Below are positions 45,860 through 57,399 of a DNA stretch of 64,000 bases, piece after piece. Position 1 is the stretch's first letter, and the number at the start of each line of letters is the position of its first letter. The translations under genes were made by a program, and so were the position numbers. The notes below the pieces were generated by a model, which did no database searches, had not been told where the DNA came from, and saw only the letters and a list, made by a program, of their open reading frames with translations. The stretch spans positions 302,800 through 366,799 of the forward strand of contig VXAI01000244.1 in assembly GCA_013399305.1 (NCBI GenBank), read 5' to 3'. This DNA is from Rostratula benghalensis (Eukaryota > Chordata > Aves > Charadriiformes > Rostratulidae).

Positions 45860-48180
45860 GTGTCAGGGTGTAAGCACACATCTAACAGAGATCTATCAAG
45901 AATGGCTCTTTAGCAGAAAGCAGAAGAAAAATGAGAGATACATTTGAGAGTGGATGTGGATCAATAATTTTCTGAACAATAATTCTGTAAGAAAAAGAGT
46001 GTGGGTCTGTGTATGTGACGATAAATGGCAATTTTCAGCTGAGAAAGTATACTCTATTTTTTTGTTTCAGCAGGTACCCATTTCCTGCTCCTTTTTATTG
46101 TACTTTATACTATTTGTGATCCCTTTCCCTGGAGACTTCCATTCAAAACTTTTTTTCTAACAAGAACACTTTAATTCCTAAAATAACCCTTTTAGCTCCT
46201 TTGCTGGGGAATGCTTGGCTGCTTGTGCCCTCCCTCTCCCTCCCCTGGGCTGAGAGGTGGCAGCTCAGAGGGGTCACTGCTCCCTGGTCTGAGGGACGAG
46301 TGGTCAGACCCAGGCTGTGCCCAGACACAGGTCCTTCTCTGTGCCATGGTGGTGATGATGGCTCACCCCTTTCCTTGGGAGCTCGAGTGATCCAGTGCAT
46401 CCCAGAAGCTCACCCAGAGCTGTTATGGAAATGTCTTGGCCACTTTAAGCTATTTTAAGAATAAGGGGAAAAAATAAGAGCTATGAGAAATCAGCAGAAG
46501 TCGTCTGAGCTGTAACCTTGCTGAGCAAAGCCCCGGCTGCAGCACGTGAGCACCGAGAGCCCATTCAGCGCTGCTGGGAGCTGCTTCCCCTTCCTCTTGT
46601 CCTCTGGCTGATTTATGTTATTGCTGAGGAGTGAAGTGTTCAAAGTCAATCAGTACATTGGGGTGAGCCTTTCAGTGGCCAGCAGGTCCCTTTTTGTCAC
46701 TTTGCAGTGTAAGGGCACTCAGCAGCCCCGGATTAACGGGGGGCTGCCAACCCCCCCGAGCGTGGTCCCAGCACTGGGCTCTCGCTGCTCTCTCCAGGTC
46801 CCCGGGGCCGGGTGGGCTCTCGCTGCTCTCTCGGAGCCATTGGGACCCTCCTGGCTGTGCTGGAGACAGTGGGAGGGATCTGAATGCATCTGGAACGGTG
46901 CTTCCAGAAATAGCTTATTGACATTAATGGGCCAGATCAAAGCACAAAGGGCTGGAAAGCAGCCAGGGTGGAAGAACGCAGAAAAGGTAGAGTGGAGTCA
47001 GGGCAGGTGGGGATGGAGGAGAGGGGCAGGTCGGGGGGACCCGGGAGCACGGGGGATGTGGTGAGTGAAATGTGAGGGTGGGATGAGGCAGAGGCAGGAG
47101 AAAGACCTTTCCTGGGAGCCCGAGGTGCGTCTGCAGCGGCCACTTTCCCAGGGTGAGGATAGAGGCACCTGGCAAAAATCAGTCAATAACTCCTTTTTCT
47201 TGGAGTCTAAGTGAGGGCTCAGAGGCTGCTTTAGCAGTGCCAGAGCCCAGCGTGGAGAGGGGCTGCCTTTCGTCTGTGTGATCATCCAGGGCTCCTTCAG
47301 CGCTCCTTTGCCCACTTCCCTCCTGGTCACACTGAGGAGATGTTCCACAGTGCCGGGATGCTGGGACCCCAGGGGCTGTGGAATATTGATAGGAAATTAC
47401 ACAGCTGGTTGAAAGCTTGCTGTTGCTTTTGCCCCCGCAAGAAATTCTTGTCCTTTTTAAACCCCAAGCAAAACAGCTTAAACAGATCAAGACTTACTTC
47501 CAACATAGCTCACGGTGTGACTTAACCCAGAACAGAGGACACTATTTCAAAAATACATTATGCTAGTGGTGTTGTTTGCAGAGGTTGGTTCCCATTGACA
47601 GGCATCAGCCCGGACAGATCCTGCTCCTGCTTCCTCCCGGCCGGCACCGATCGCGGCGGCTCCAACCTTGAGAGCTGCCCGGGCTCTGAAGTTCGCCCAG
47701 GGAGGGCAAACACCGTCTTCATCTGAGACACGGGGAGGGAAGAACAGAGGGGTTAAGCTGTGGCTGAATTCCTGCTCAGATGGTTCCCATCTCCCAAACC
47801 CATCCTGGGGTCCCCGGCTCTGCCCACGGCCAGGGCTGCGGGTACAGCTCAGGACAAGAGCTGGGAGGGGGAGCAGGCGTTTCCACGCTGGAATGTGAGT
47901 ACCTGGGGAGGTAAATGTGAATCAGGCCAAGCTACTGCCGACTCCCTCCACCCCGCACAGTTTTCATTTCTGTCCTCCTTGATTACTTGAATTTGACAGC
48001 TCTTATTCATCCTCCCTCCGTGGCTGGCAACCTTGGCATTCAGCTCAGTCCTGTTCTCCCGGGGGTGGTATTAATTAGACACTAAAGCTGTCGCCGTGCT
48101 ACCGCGGCAGAGAACCTTGGCCAACGGTGACCTGTGCTCTCCCCCACTGCAGCTTTCCCCTGCCCAGCCGTGACAGCCCG
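45860..48180. other. Non-coding mixed stretch
   Basis: AT-rich at 45890-46190, then GC-rich. It includes a 20-bp duplication (TGGGCTCTCGCTGCTCTCTC at 46775 and 46813), a G-quadruplex motif at 47023-47055, and a small CpG cluster near 47636-47666. Overlapping frames up to 149 codons on both strands are shadows in stop-poor DNA. Confidence 0.5.
47023..47055 (+). other. G-quadruplex motif
   Basis: G4-CAGGTC-G6-ACCC-G3-AGCAC-G5: four tracts with loops of 6, 4 and 5 bases on the plus strand. Confidence 0.5.
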
Positions 48181-48242
48181 TCACCAACAGCAAACCCTGT
48201 CACCACAGCAAACCCTGTCACCAACAGCAAACCCTGTCACCA
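48181..48242. repeat. 18/19-bp tandem repeat, 3.3 copies
   Basis: Units of the TCACCAACAGCAAACCCTG type start at 48181, 48200 and 48218, with a partial fourth. The middle unit lacks one A. Unequal unit length argues against a coding repeat. Confidence 0.9.
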
Positions 48243-48429
48243 GGTACACTCTGGGTACCACCCCGAGAGTGACAAAAGGCATCAGGCAGATGAGGGGTTT
48301 GTAGAGATCTGGGATCCAGGGCGGGTGCTATTCATGGCTGAACCCGGTGTCACTGCCCCCTCTGTGTGTTCGGGCACGGGCTGTCACGCCAGCCCTCGGC
48401 TGTTTATTCAGGTTCACCAGCTTGGCTGA

Positions 48430-48860
48430 ATTTAGCTCCTGTTCTGCTATATCACATCTTACTTGAGAATTACAAATCTAAATGGAGCCTGAGACTTAGA
48501 GCTCTCATTATAACGAATGCTTATATGGATTTTCAAGTTGGAGCTACTTTTGTATTCCTTTCAATCATTTACAAGCGTCCATTTCTTAGCAATGCCATGC
48601 TCAAATCCCACACTTATTTTCACCTTTTTTAAAAAAGCCAAGGAAGGCTGTGAAAAGATTCTCATTCTTAACAACAAGTTTCTGTGACATTTCAGCTCTT
48701 CCTATCGTAAGATGAAAGAGACACTGAGCCACATTCACCTCGCTTTGCTGCTTAAGAGGAGAGCTTGGTTTTATACACAGGCATTTTGTTAAATGAACCA
48801 AAAAAGAAGCAATCCAAGGCCTTATCTCATTTGAATCACAGACCAGAGTCCTCTCTGTTG
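48430..48860. promoter_or_regulatory. AT-rich block, candidate conserved non-coding element
   Basis: High-complexity AT-rich sequence with CATTATAACGAATGC, TCAATCATTTAC and related strings. One plus-strand frame stays open to 48632 but has no supporting acceptor nearby that I trust. A regulatory role is inferred. Confidence 0.3.
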
Positions 48861-49357
48861 GGGAGAGAAATCGTAATATGAGTTGGCTGCAAATACAAAA
48901 GGCAGGAGGTCGCAGAGCCCTCCCGGCTGGGTGGTTGGTGCCTCTCCTGGCCCCCACCTTCCTCCTCCCACAGGAATGAACTCACCCCATCCTGCAGAGC
49001 TCAGGTGAGATCCTTAGGGATGTCTCAGCAGAGGTCAGAGGGAAGGGGAGCCAGCTGGGGAGCAGGCACCCCAAAATTCTGTAGGAAAGAAGGATTTTCA
49101 CCTCTGATTTCATAATTGTCATAAAAATAGAACAATTTCGGACATGAAAAGTGGCTTTTCTGCTTACCATGGGCAAGCAAAGAGTTGATTTCATCTAACT
49201 ACATCCAGACTGAAGTGTCTGCCTTTCTGTATTTTGGAAATATTCCAACTTTTTACCTAGTGGAGTACTTAAAGCTTTCCTACCTAGTGCATTTGGAAAA
49301 TTAGTTGGCTCCATTTCACCAGCAAAAGACTGGGGTGGGGTTTTTTTTGTTTTGTTT

Positions 49358-49377
49358 CCCCCCCCCCCCCCCCCCCC
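49358..49377. repeat. Poly-C run of 20
   Basis: Twenty uninterrupted C follow a T-rich stretch (TTTTTTTTGTTTTGTTT). On the minus strand this is G20, able to fold into quadruplexes. Such runs are prone to length errors in sequencing. Confidence 0.9.
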
Positions 49378-50139
49378 TAGTTCTTTACAACCTCTATGTA
49401 AACAAAGTCGTCTCTTTGGTTGGTGGCTGGGTGCAAGGGCACACACCAGTCTGTGCAGGGGCTGGGGGGTGTGAAGTGTTTGGGAAGAGGGCACGGGCAG
49501 AGGTAGCAGGGTGTGAGGAGACACAGATCCATCCCATCTCATCAGACTTCCTGTGTTGCTTCACATCTCGCTGGGAGAGGCACCCACCTCGTAAGGCTCC
49601 ACAAGTCTCAGAAATAGAAAGACAAAGCTCTCTCTTTCCTCCAGGAAGATGGTGCTGCTATTTCAGGTCTATTATCCTCCCTCTGCTCACACGTTGCTAC
49701 CATTAGTGGTATAAATGGGCTGGGTACACAGAGAAGGGAAGAGACCCCCAGGGTAGCAATTACTAGAACTGAATTGTCTGATGCAAAAGGCGGCATTACC
49801 CTGGTGTAATTTGAACATAAAATAAATTGTGTTGCCCATAAACCTGCTGAACAGTAGAGTTTCCCCCACAGTTGTTTCCATGCGTTTGGAGCCAGAAGAA
49901 CTGCAGGGAAATAGCCCAGCTCTGGCCTGCTGTGGCCACAGCCACCCCGGGACACCGAGGAAAACTGTCACAGAACATGAACAAATGAATATTCATAATG
50001 AGCTTAAACTCATCTTTGACATGGTGCCAATGCTAATCTTCCCCAAACAGCCTGGATGAAAACTGTGTGGAAAAACCTACCTATGCTCATGAGCGTCTGC
50101 TCTCGGGTCTCTTGCAGGAAGGTCCCCCTCCTGTCCTGT

Positions 50140-50171
50140 CCCCCTCCTGTCCCCCTTCTGTCCCCAGCCCC
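50140..50171 (-). other. G-quadruplex motif on the minus strand
   Basis: C5-TCCTGT-C5-TTCTGT-C4-AG-C4 on the plus strand gives four G-tracts on the minus strand with loops of 2, 6 and 6 bases. It lies in a CCTGTCC-type imperfect repeat. Confidence 0.5.
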
Positions 50172-50970
50172 TCCAGCCCCTGCCCAAGCCAGAGAGGAGA
50201 GGAGCACCCAGGGTGGGTAAATCCAGCTCCATGCTGGGATACCCTGGCACTTCCCACCATTCCCCACCTCCCTGTGCTCCTCACCCAGGCTGGGTCCCCA
50301 CTGCCCTCTCTGTCACTGAGGCTGTAGATGTGATTCCAGGTCTCCGTTGCCAGGCAAACAGCAGAGCTGGTGACAGGGCTCCTTTCCCACAGGTAAATAA
50401 CAGGCAATCATAGAGTACTGTTGGAACTCCAACAGGTTTGCAGCAGGTCAGTGTTTATGTGGGGAACCTGCAGGGAGAAAGCACTGTGGAGTGGTGTTTA
50501 AACACCGAGATGCTGTGACGGGAGCCGGCGGCCTGTTTGATGCTAGGTGACACTGCTGTATTTTAATCTGAAACTCCAATTATTTGTGGCTGCCAGAAAC
50601 TCTGGTGTATAAACCAAAGCTGCAGTCCGGGCAGAAAGCGGGCTGGGAGCTGTGCTGGACACTGCCTTCCTGACTCGTTGGCTTTTATGGCTGTGCATTG
50701 CTGCAGACAATACCTCTGAGAATGCTGATGGCATCCTGCGACGTGGTGATCAGATACCAGGGTGATAAATAGTGGGGACCAGAAGAGAATAGCTGTGTAA
50801 AACAGCAGGCTTTTTACTGTGAGGCTGGGCATGCTGCTTCTTGTATCTGTGGTATCTCTCCCAAATTTTGTCAGTGCTGTAAGAATCCAAAATAGCCAGC
50901 AGGTTCTTGGAAAAAAGGGGAAACTCACCCCATGCCCCTGGGGCTGAGGTGTCCCTGCCTGAGCCCAGGG

Positions 50971-51294
50971 ATGGGACTTTTTACAAGGGCACGTAGTGAT
51001 AGGATGAGGGGTGATGGCTTCAAACTGGAACAGGGGAGATAGAGATTAGATATTAGGATTTCTTTAGGTATTAGGAATTCTTTAGGTATTAGGAATTCTT
51101 TGCTGTGAGGGTGGTGAGAGCCTGGCCCAGGTTGCCCACAGAGGCTGTGGCTGCCCCATCCCTGGAGGGGTTCAAGGCCAGGTTGGAGGGGGCTTGGAGC
51201 CCCCTGGGCTGGTGGGAGGTGTCCCTGCCCAGGGCAGGGGATGGCACTGGGGGGGCTTTAAGGTCCCTTCTTACCCAAACTGTTCTGTGATTTT
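50971..51294 (+). mobile_element. CR1 LINE, 3' region, plus orientation
   Basis: It follows the avian CR1 3' region in order: ACAAGGGCACGTAGTGATAG, GATGAGGGGTGATGGCTT, CAAACTGGAACAGGGG, AGATTAGATATTAGGA, a TTCTTTGCTGTGAGGGTGG segment, TGAGAGCCTGGCCCAGG, GTTGCCCACAGAGGCTGTGG, ATCCCTGGAGGGGTTCAAGG, AGGTGTCCCTGCCCAGG, AAGGTCCCTTCTTACCC and a final TTCTGTGATTTT. It is truncated at the 5' end and non-coding. An internal 18-bp triplication occurs at 51052-51105. Confidence 0.95.
51052..51105. repeat. 18-bp triplication inside the CR1 copy
   Basis: ATTAGGAATTCTTTAGGT-type units start at 51052, 51070 and 51088. The CR1 consensus has this segment once, so the extra copies arose in this element after or during insertion. 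Confidence 0.85.
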
Positions 51295-52280
51295 CTGGTG
51301 GCTGCACATCCCTGCTGCTCCCCGCTGCTCCTGGCACCTTTGGGGGCTGCAGAACCTTCCCGGTGTCCCCCCATCTCCCTGCCTCTGCTTTTCCAACCCC
51401 TTTGGCCATCATTCCCCTCGCTCCAGCAGGGCAGGGGGCCCCGGCAGCGTGGCCACTGCTGGGTCTGACAGATCTAGGCTCTTTATGGCCCTTAGATCTA
51501 TCTTAAACTGAGGGTGTCTGTGCTCAGTTGATTAAAAACCAGAAGAAGCCACCACAGCAGCAGCAGGGACAAGGAATGAGGTGAGACACGGAGTGGAGCT
51601 GGGAGGCGGACCGTGGAACAGCCCCATTTCTTGGAAGCAATATGAAAAATCACAGAATGCAGCAGCAGCGAGAAAATCACAGCCCACAGAGAGAGGGAGA
51701 TTCAAGAGCTTGATCTCGATACCACTCCATGTTGAGATTTTAACTAAAAGCAGTCATTGTTGATGAAGTTTTGCCGCAAGCCGGGAAACAGGAGGGTCAA
51801 GAGCTTGGCAGGAGAAGACATCGTCATGAATAAATAAACAAAGCTGAGTGAAGGCGAGAGATCTAAAGCACCTGAAATTTCAATAGCAGCAATCACAAGG
51901 CTTCACTGCCGTGTGTTTGATCTGCCAGTATAATCCTAAAACGGGAACAGCCTACCAGTTGAAGAATATGGATTTGCCTAAAAAACTAAGTCATGCATTT
52001 GAGAAGATCACATATTTTAATTACAAATTAACTCTGGCATCTATGGCTGCCTTTTCTGGAGCAGGTAGAGCTGTTGTACACAGGTCTCACTGCACAATAT
52101 CTGAGTCTTACCCCCAGAATACCCACTCTGCTGCCATGCTAGCTTGACAGGAGGAAGACTCATTTTTAGGAGGCGGTGGTTTTGGTAACTTTTCCATCAG
52201 TGCTGCTGCCCCTGGCTCCCCTCTGCCTTCATTTCAGTGTCTTCAGGCGCTGCCTGGCAGAGATGAGAGCTTGGGCATGT
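51295..52280. other. Non-coding spacer with a possible exon
   Basis: GC-rich to about 51500, then AT-richer. The splice-bounded frame at 51929-52064 lies here. Nothing else was recognised. Confidence 0.5.
51929..52064 (+). other. Splice-bounded open frame, possible 136-nt exon
   Basis: The acceptor GTTTGATCTGCCAG ends at 51928, and the donor GCAG|GTAGAG follows 52064. The interval begins in phase 0 with YNPKTGTAYQLKNMDLPKK and ends FSGA plus one base (phase 1). The sequence is AT-rich and smooth like a coding exon or a conserved element. The pyrimidine tract is only moderate. No family is recognised. Confidence 0.18.
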
Positions 52281-52810
52281 GCCAGCTCAATCCATTGGGG
52301 TGAGAATAGCAATAAACTGTAAAGTTTAAGACCTATTTATAATACAGGAATGAAGGGAGTTTAAAAAGGATCTGGGTGCTATCATACAATTGCTTAAAAG
52401 GTCAGGTTTTTTTTTTTCTTTCTTCCCAAGTATTTCAAGTGGAGGTGAAGGACAGGAGGAGGGTGATAATTAATTGATATTTTGGAGCTCCTTTGATGAC
52501 AGACCAAGTCCCTGTGGCTATGGAGAGATATGTGAGAGTTAGAAGGATGATTTTGGGAAAGATTTAATCATTTCTACCCCTAACCCTCCTTTCAGAGGGG
52601 TACTGGTATGTTTGTCTCTGTTCTCTTTCGTGTTTATTAGTTGCAAATTTAGTAACCCAATAGCATTAATAAATTCATTTGAAGGTTACTTCCAGGTTAG
52701 CCTCATGATGAAATAAATGGCATTGGAAATCAAATTAGATCCAGTGATACAATAATTACCTAAGAACATAATCTCATCTCTGCAAAAGCAAGACAGGTGA
52801 GGGATTTCAA
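52280..52810. promoter_or_regulatory. AT-rich block, candidate regulatory DNA
   Basis: AT-rich with a T-run near 52408-52420, TAATTAATTGATATT and AGCATTAATAAATTC. No coding signal is present. Confidence 0.3.
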
Positions 52811-54480
52811 ACCTTTTTGCCATGGAAAACCACTAGATTACATGCTGGAAAATGGGATTTGCAGCTGTACATTCATGCATTCATGCTTACCTGGGGTGAT
52901 GGTGGAATAACGATTGCTCAAGACAAGCTCAAAGATAAACACGCTTCCAGGGTCACAAGCAAGAGACCTGAGCTTATTAAAGTATGTTCTAATACTTTTC
53001 AAGTTATTTTCCTTCCTGCAGTTTGCTGTGGATGGCATGAATTCAGAGGCTCAGAAATTCTGTGTTATTTTTACAGAGATCCTACTAAATCTGTTGACCC
53101 TGAGCAGGTCGTGCAAACAGAGACCTTTTTTTTTTTTTTTTTAATCAAATGTAAGTGAAAAAAGAAATGAAGAGGTTTCAAATCTTTGAAAACAGACGAT
53201 GGAAAATCTTCTAAGAGCCGAGGATCTTACCTGGGCTTAACGAACCCTGGTGCTGGTTACACAGGCTGCTGCGTTCCGGGGAGCTGGGAGGGAGGTGATG
53301 AGTAGGTGCTGTACTTTACGTGCTCTGAACATAATTTACTAGTTTCCACAAAAAGCAGCCAGTTTCTGTACATCAGGTCCTGTCCTACCTTCAGGAGACG
53401 GGCTGTGGGTACCCGGGCTCGCCGGGCAGACCTCGTTAGGGGCTGTGCAATTACCAGCCCAGCTTTCAGGCAGCTTCAAGGTTTGGACATGGCAGTTCCT
53501 CCTGTTGTCCAGCAAGACCCAGAGAGCAGCTGGAAGATGAGAGGCAGTTGGTAGCTGTAGCCTGGAGATATAGATATATATTTAATTTATTTTTTTTTTT
53601 TAGATCTCCTTAATAACCTGGGGAGTAACAGCATCAGGAGCAGATGCTGTATTTTGCCCCCCATATTTTTTAAGTGGCTTTTGTACCAAAATATGTATGC
53701 CTTTCCCTGTCCATCTCCCCCCCCCCCCCAACTTTCACATCCTCTCTCCGGGGTTTGAGGAGATGCGATGTGCGGTTTTGCCGCAGGTTACAGTCACAGT
53801 GACAGGAAAATAACCGGGAACAGCCAGGCTGTGCAGCAGGGGCTGGCAGCCCCTCTCCTCCCTGGGCAGGAGCTGGGAGGCAGGTCCTGAGGAGTAATTA
53901 GCACAGCCCAGAACCACGTACAGCCGCTCCACAAGAAAGGAGTGGGCTCGCTGCAGTGTTATTACCTCCTGGTCCTTCGTGCCAATTTTCTGATTAATAA
54001 CATCCCAAGCCACTTGATGCATTATTGATTCTAAATTCAATAAAAAGAACTGGCGGCTGCTGGCAAGACCACATCATTTTTCCTCTAAAAACACAAGGCA
54101 GCAGCCTGTTTCCAGGCAGGGTGAGGTGGTGTGGAAGCCCCTGAGAGCTGCTGCCCTCCCTTGGGGCAGAGACCAGGTCTCTTCCACAGCTGGGGTGTCC
54201 CTGGTTCTCCCAGGGCTCAGCCAGTGCCATGACCCTTGGGATTTTGTGGCAGGTCCTGGTCTTGACTCTGTTGGTGCTGCAGGAGGGAGGGAGGACGGTT
54301 CTGAAGTCCCCAAACTGTTATCAATGCATTAAAGGACAAACCTCACCTTCTTTAGGTGTCTTCAATGTGTGAGCACAAGGGTTTTGCCTAAGAAAGCAGC
54401 CCAGCACTATGGATTTTGTAATATTAATCAGAACAGTTGTCTCCTGAGTTGCTGCAAGCAGAGCCAGAAGAACAAGGTAA
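52810..54480. other. Non-coding mixed stretch with homopolymers
   Basis: It includes T17 at 53126-53142, a T-run at about 53589-53600 next to a TATATATTTAATTTATT stretch, and C13 at 53717-53729. Short frames on both strands are not protein-like. No transposon body was identified beside the T-runs. Confidence 0.5.
53126..53142. repeat. Poly-T run of 17
   Basis: Uninterrupted T17, seen directly. It could be the reverse-strand A-tail of a decayed retroposed sequence, but I recognise none next to it. Confidence 0.85.
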
Positions 54481-55560
54481 GTTTTTTTTTCCAAAGAACC
54501 TGGCTTTTAAAGTGTAAAATTTTTTCTCATAAAGATATCTTGTTGGTGTTTTAAAACACCCCAGTAAGTCTAACACCGAGCAAGAGGAATTGCCTGCTGG
54601 TTCCCTTCATCCCAGCTGTGGGAGAGGGGGAGGTGTGGGAGAGGCCAAAGCGTTCGGGTGGGAGCTGGGCAAAGGGAGCCTGACCAATAAACAAAAGCTG
54701 TTCAGTCCCATGAACAACCTGGGAGAGAAAGGCAAATACATAACAGCCAGCAGAAGGCAGCTCAGAAAGCGCAGAGAAGCCAAGAAATATTGAGCTTTGA
54801 TCCAGGGAGAGTACTTCAACAAACACGGAATGCTCTGCAAATACTCCGTGCTTGCAGTAGCCCAGGCACACGGCAGGGGAGGGGTAAGGAGCACGTCCCA
54901 GTTACTCCTGGGTGGGCAGGGGGAAAGGGTTAACAGGTCTGCAGAAAGGGAGCACACATCTGGCTGGCTGACACCAGGAAAAGCATCCTTTGTTAATGCA
55001 AAGCTTCTGCTAAATACAATTTTCCACGGGAGCTGCCACCAGCAGCACCTCTGAACCGGGACCAAGGCAGCTCCTTCCCCAGGCTGCAGGGTACAGCCCA
55101 GCACCGGGCAGGGGAGAACAGGAATCATTTTGTTTCTTGCCATGATGAAGGGAAACAACAAAGTGAGGGTTTTTTCTGCTTTTTGGCAGGGAGTTGCATT
55201 CACTCAGGGCTGGTTTTGAGGGGTGAGAGAGGAGCTGTCAGGAGGGAGAGAGACACGAGACTGAGATGTTGCTCTGGGTAAAACCAAAGCTCTGAGTGTT
55301 CAGCCCCAGCAGAGCCCTGGGCGAGGGGTGATTTATAACCCAGGTGTTCCCTTTTTCTCCTTCTATTCTTGTTCAAACCACAGACCCACTGCTGCTGGGC
55401 TGTCCCACTGGGGCAACGTCACCCAGGTCTCCCACAGGCAGGGTCTGAGCAGAGCTGGGTCATGGTGTCCCCTCCCCATGAATGCAGAGCAGGGTCTTTT
55501 TTCCTGCACCCCCTGCACCCAGTGGCACCCGGAGCCCTGGGACTGAGGCACTGGCACAAG

Positions 55561-55574
55561 CACATGCAAATGTG
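55561..55574. promoter_or_regulatory. Octamer inside a palindrome
   Basis: CACATGCAAATGTG has CACAT/ATGTG arms around GCAA. It contains the perfect POU octamer ATGCAAAT (55564-55571). Function is inferred. Confidence 0.3.
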
Positions 55575-56214
55575 AGGAGCTCAGAATTAATAAAAGCCCC
55601 AAAAAACAAGCCAGGACAGGAGAACACAGTCACTGAAGCGATGCTGGGGAAGCACTGGAATAGTCCTGTCAGAGCCAGCCCGACCTGCCAGCCTCACAAA
55701 CATCTGCTAATAAAAGGGAATAAAAGAGGTTATCTATCTGCTCTATTGAGACCTTCGAATTTTCATCTTAATGGGACGTGGTGCTTGACAGATTGAGCTC
55801 CGTGGAGCGGCTCATTGTAAATTCAAATGCGGGCTGCTGGGGCTTATTGGAGCTGCTGAGCCTATTTTCTCCCCTTGTTTGCTGGCGGAGCCGGCGGCTG
55901 CCTGGGGTGATGACGGTGCGGTTTGTCAGCCCCGCTTTGCTCCCCATCAGGCTCTAATCTCACCGCAGCCTCTCCCAGTCACCTGCCTCCCACCCAACCA
56001 GGCGGGAGCTGCGGGGATGGAGCGGGGGGATGCGGAGCTGGGGCAGGGAGGGGAGGAGGGGGTGACAGAGGGACGCTGTGCTTGCTCATATTCGTGTCTG
56101 CACTTAATTTCCATGCAGTCACAGAAAGGCAGCACGAGGGTCTGCCGGCGCTTGGAGGAGAGCAGGCAGAGTCGGCAGCGGGGTGCAGGGAGGCAAAGGT
56201 GGGCACAGACGTGG

Positions 56215-56276
56215 GGACAGCCCCTGCCGGGGGACAGCCCCTGCCGAGGCACAGCCCCTGCCGAGGCACAGCCCGG
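56215..56276. repeat. 16/17-bp GC-rich tandem repeat, about 3.6 copies
   Basis: GGACAGCCCCTGCCG-type units start at 56215, 56232, 56248 and 56265 with unit lengths of 17, 16 and 17. Uneven lengths break any reading frame, so the long open frames crossing it are accidental. Confidence 0.9.
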
Positions 56277-57399
56277 CAGAGCCGGCAGCTCCGGCTCGGA
56301 AGCACCGGGCAGTTTGCCTGGGATTTGCTTGGGGGTCGGTGTGGGGCCGGGGAGCAGCGAGCTCCAGCTTGGCCATGGTGCCAGCACTCTGAGGGCTCCC
56401 GTGGCTCTGCTGCAGCCTCACCCAGCGGGCAGTGGAGCTCTGTGTCCCCTCCAGCCGCAGGGAGTTGTTGCGTCTGATGGAAAAACAGATTTTTTTTGTG
56501 CTTACCTCCCCGGGCTGGCGTTCAGCCCCAAGCAGAGAAAGCCTGTTACTCTACAGTCTGTTACCGCAGCACCGGGGGGTTGTCCCAAGGCCCCAGAGAG
56601 ATTTACCTGAATCCTCAGGGTTCTTCCAGCTCCTCTCTCCTGCATTTTCCAGGGTGGAGCAGCAGCAAAGGGCATCTCCCATCTGCCAGAGTCATGGCTG
56701 GGCTGTCCCAGGAGAGAAATTGCCCTTTCCGTGCCTGCAAAATGCCCCACAAGCCCTAGATTATTTTTTTTTTTTTTCCCTTCTCCCCATCTCATTAAAA
56801 TGAGTCCCAGGCTTCTGAATATAAAGGACACACCAATTCTTCCAAAAATCAGTAGTTGCCTCTGAGTGGCTGGAAATGCAGTTCAGCCCATTAGGCTAGG
56901 TTTTGGGCAGATTCATGGTTTTCTTTTAGCTGTGTTTTGCCATATGAAAACCAGACCAAAAGTACCAATTTTGCTGCTTTATTTATTGTTCCTGATTTTC
57001 AGCAGTCTCTGAGGAGGTATGAATTATGTAGAAGATGCTCAGTAAATGGACTGAGGCGCTGGCAGGGTTTAGCACAGCCAGAACAGTCCCCAGCTCCCTC
57101 CATCCCTGCAGCTCCTCCGGCAGCTCCTTCCCGTCCCGGGGATGGGAACAGGGTGACAGGACCTGGTGGGGGTGCCTGTGCTGCCTCTGCCAGCTCGGCC
57201 ACACATCCCTGCCCCGTGGCCAGACAAGCTGAGTATCACCCAGCGACAGAAATCCATCTGCAAAACCAAAGGCGTGAATTCCCTCCTTGAAAATCAACTC
57301 TCGAGTGGGACTGGGAGCCTGGAAGAAGCTGCTCTGACACCCCCGGTTTGCACCAGGTCTCGGGGTGGCTGGCATTTTGTACATGGGTTTGTTTTTTAA

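Larger units (their letters stand above)
48860..50970. other. Non-coding mixed stretch
   Basis: It holds the C20 run at 49358, a C-rich G-quadruplex complement at 50140-50171 and an AT-rich islet near 49985-50040. Frames up to 133 codons overlap on both strands and are not protein-like. Confidence 0.5.

Noticed and set aside
54607..55203. 198-codon minus-strand open frame
   Set aside because: The content is leucine/proline/serine-rich from C/T-rich DNA. No motif, membrane topology or homologous family stands out.
55879..56610. 243-codon plus-strand open frame, the longest in the window
   Set aside because: It runs through a 16/17-bp tandem repeat with uneven unit lengths and GC-rich stop-poor DNA. 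Other frames on both strands are open at the same place, and the peptide is not protein-like.
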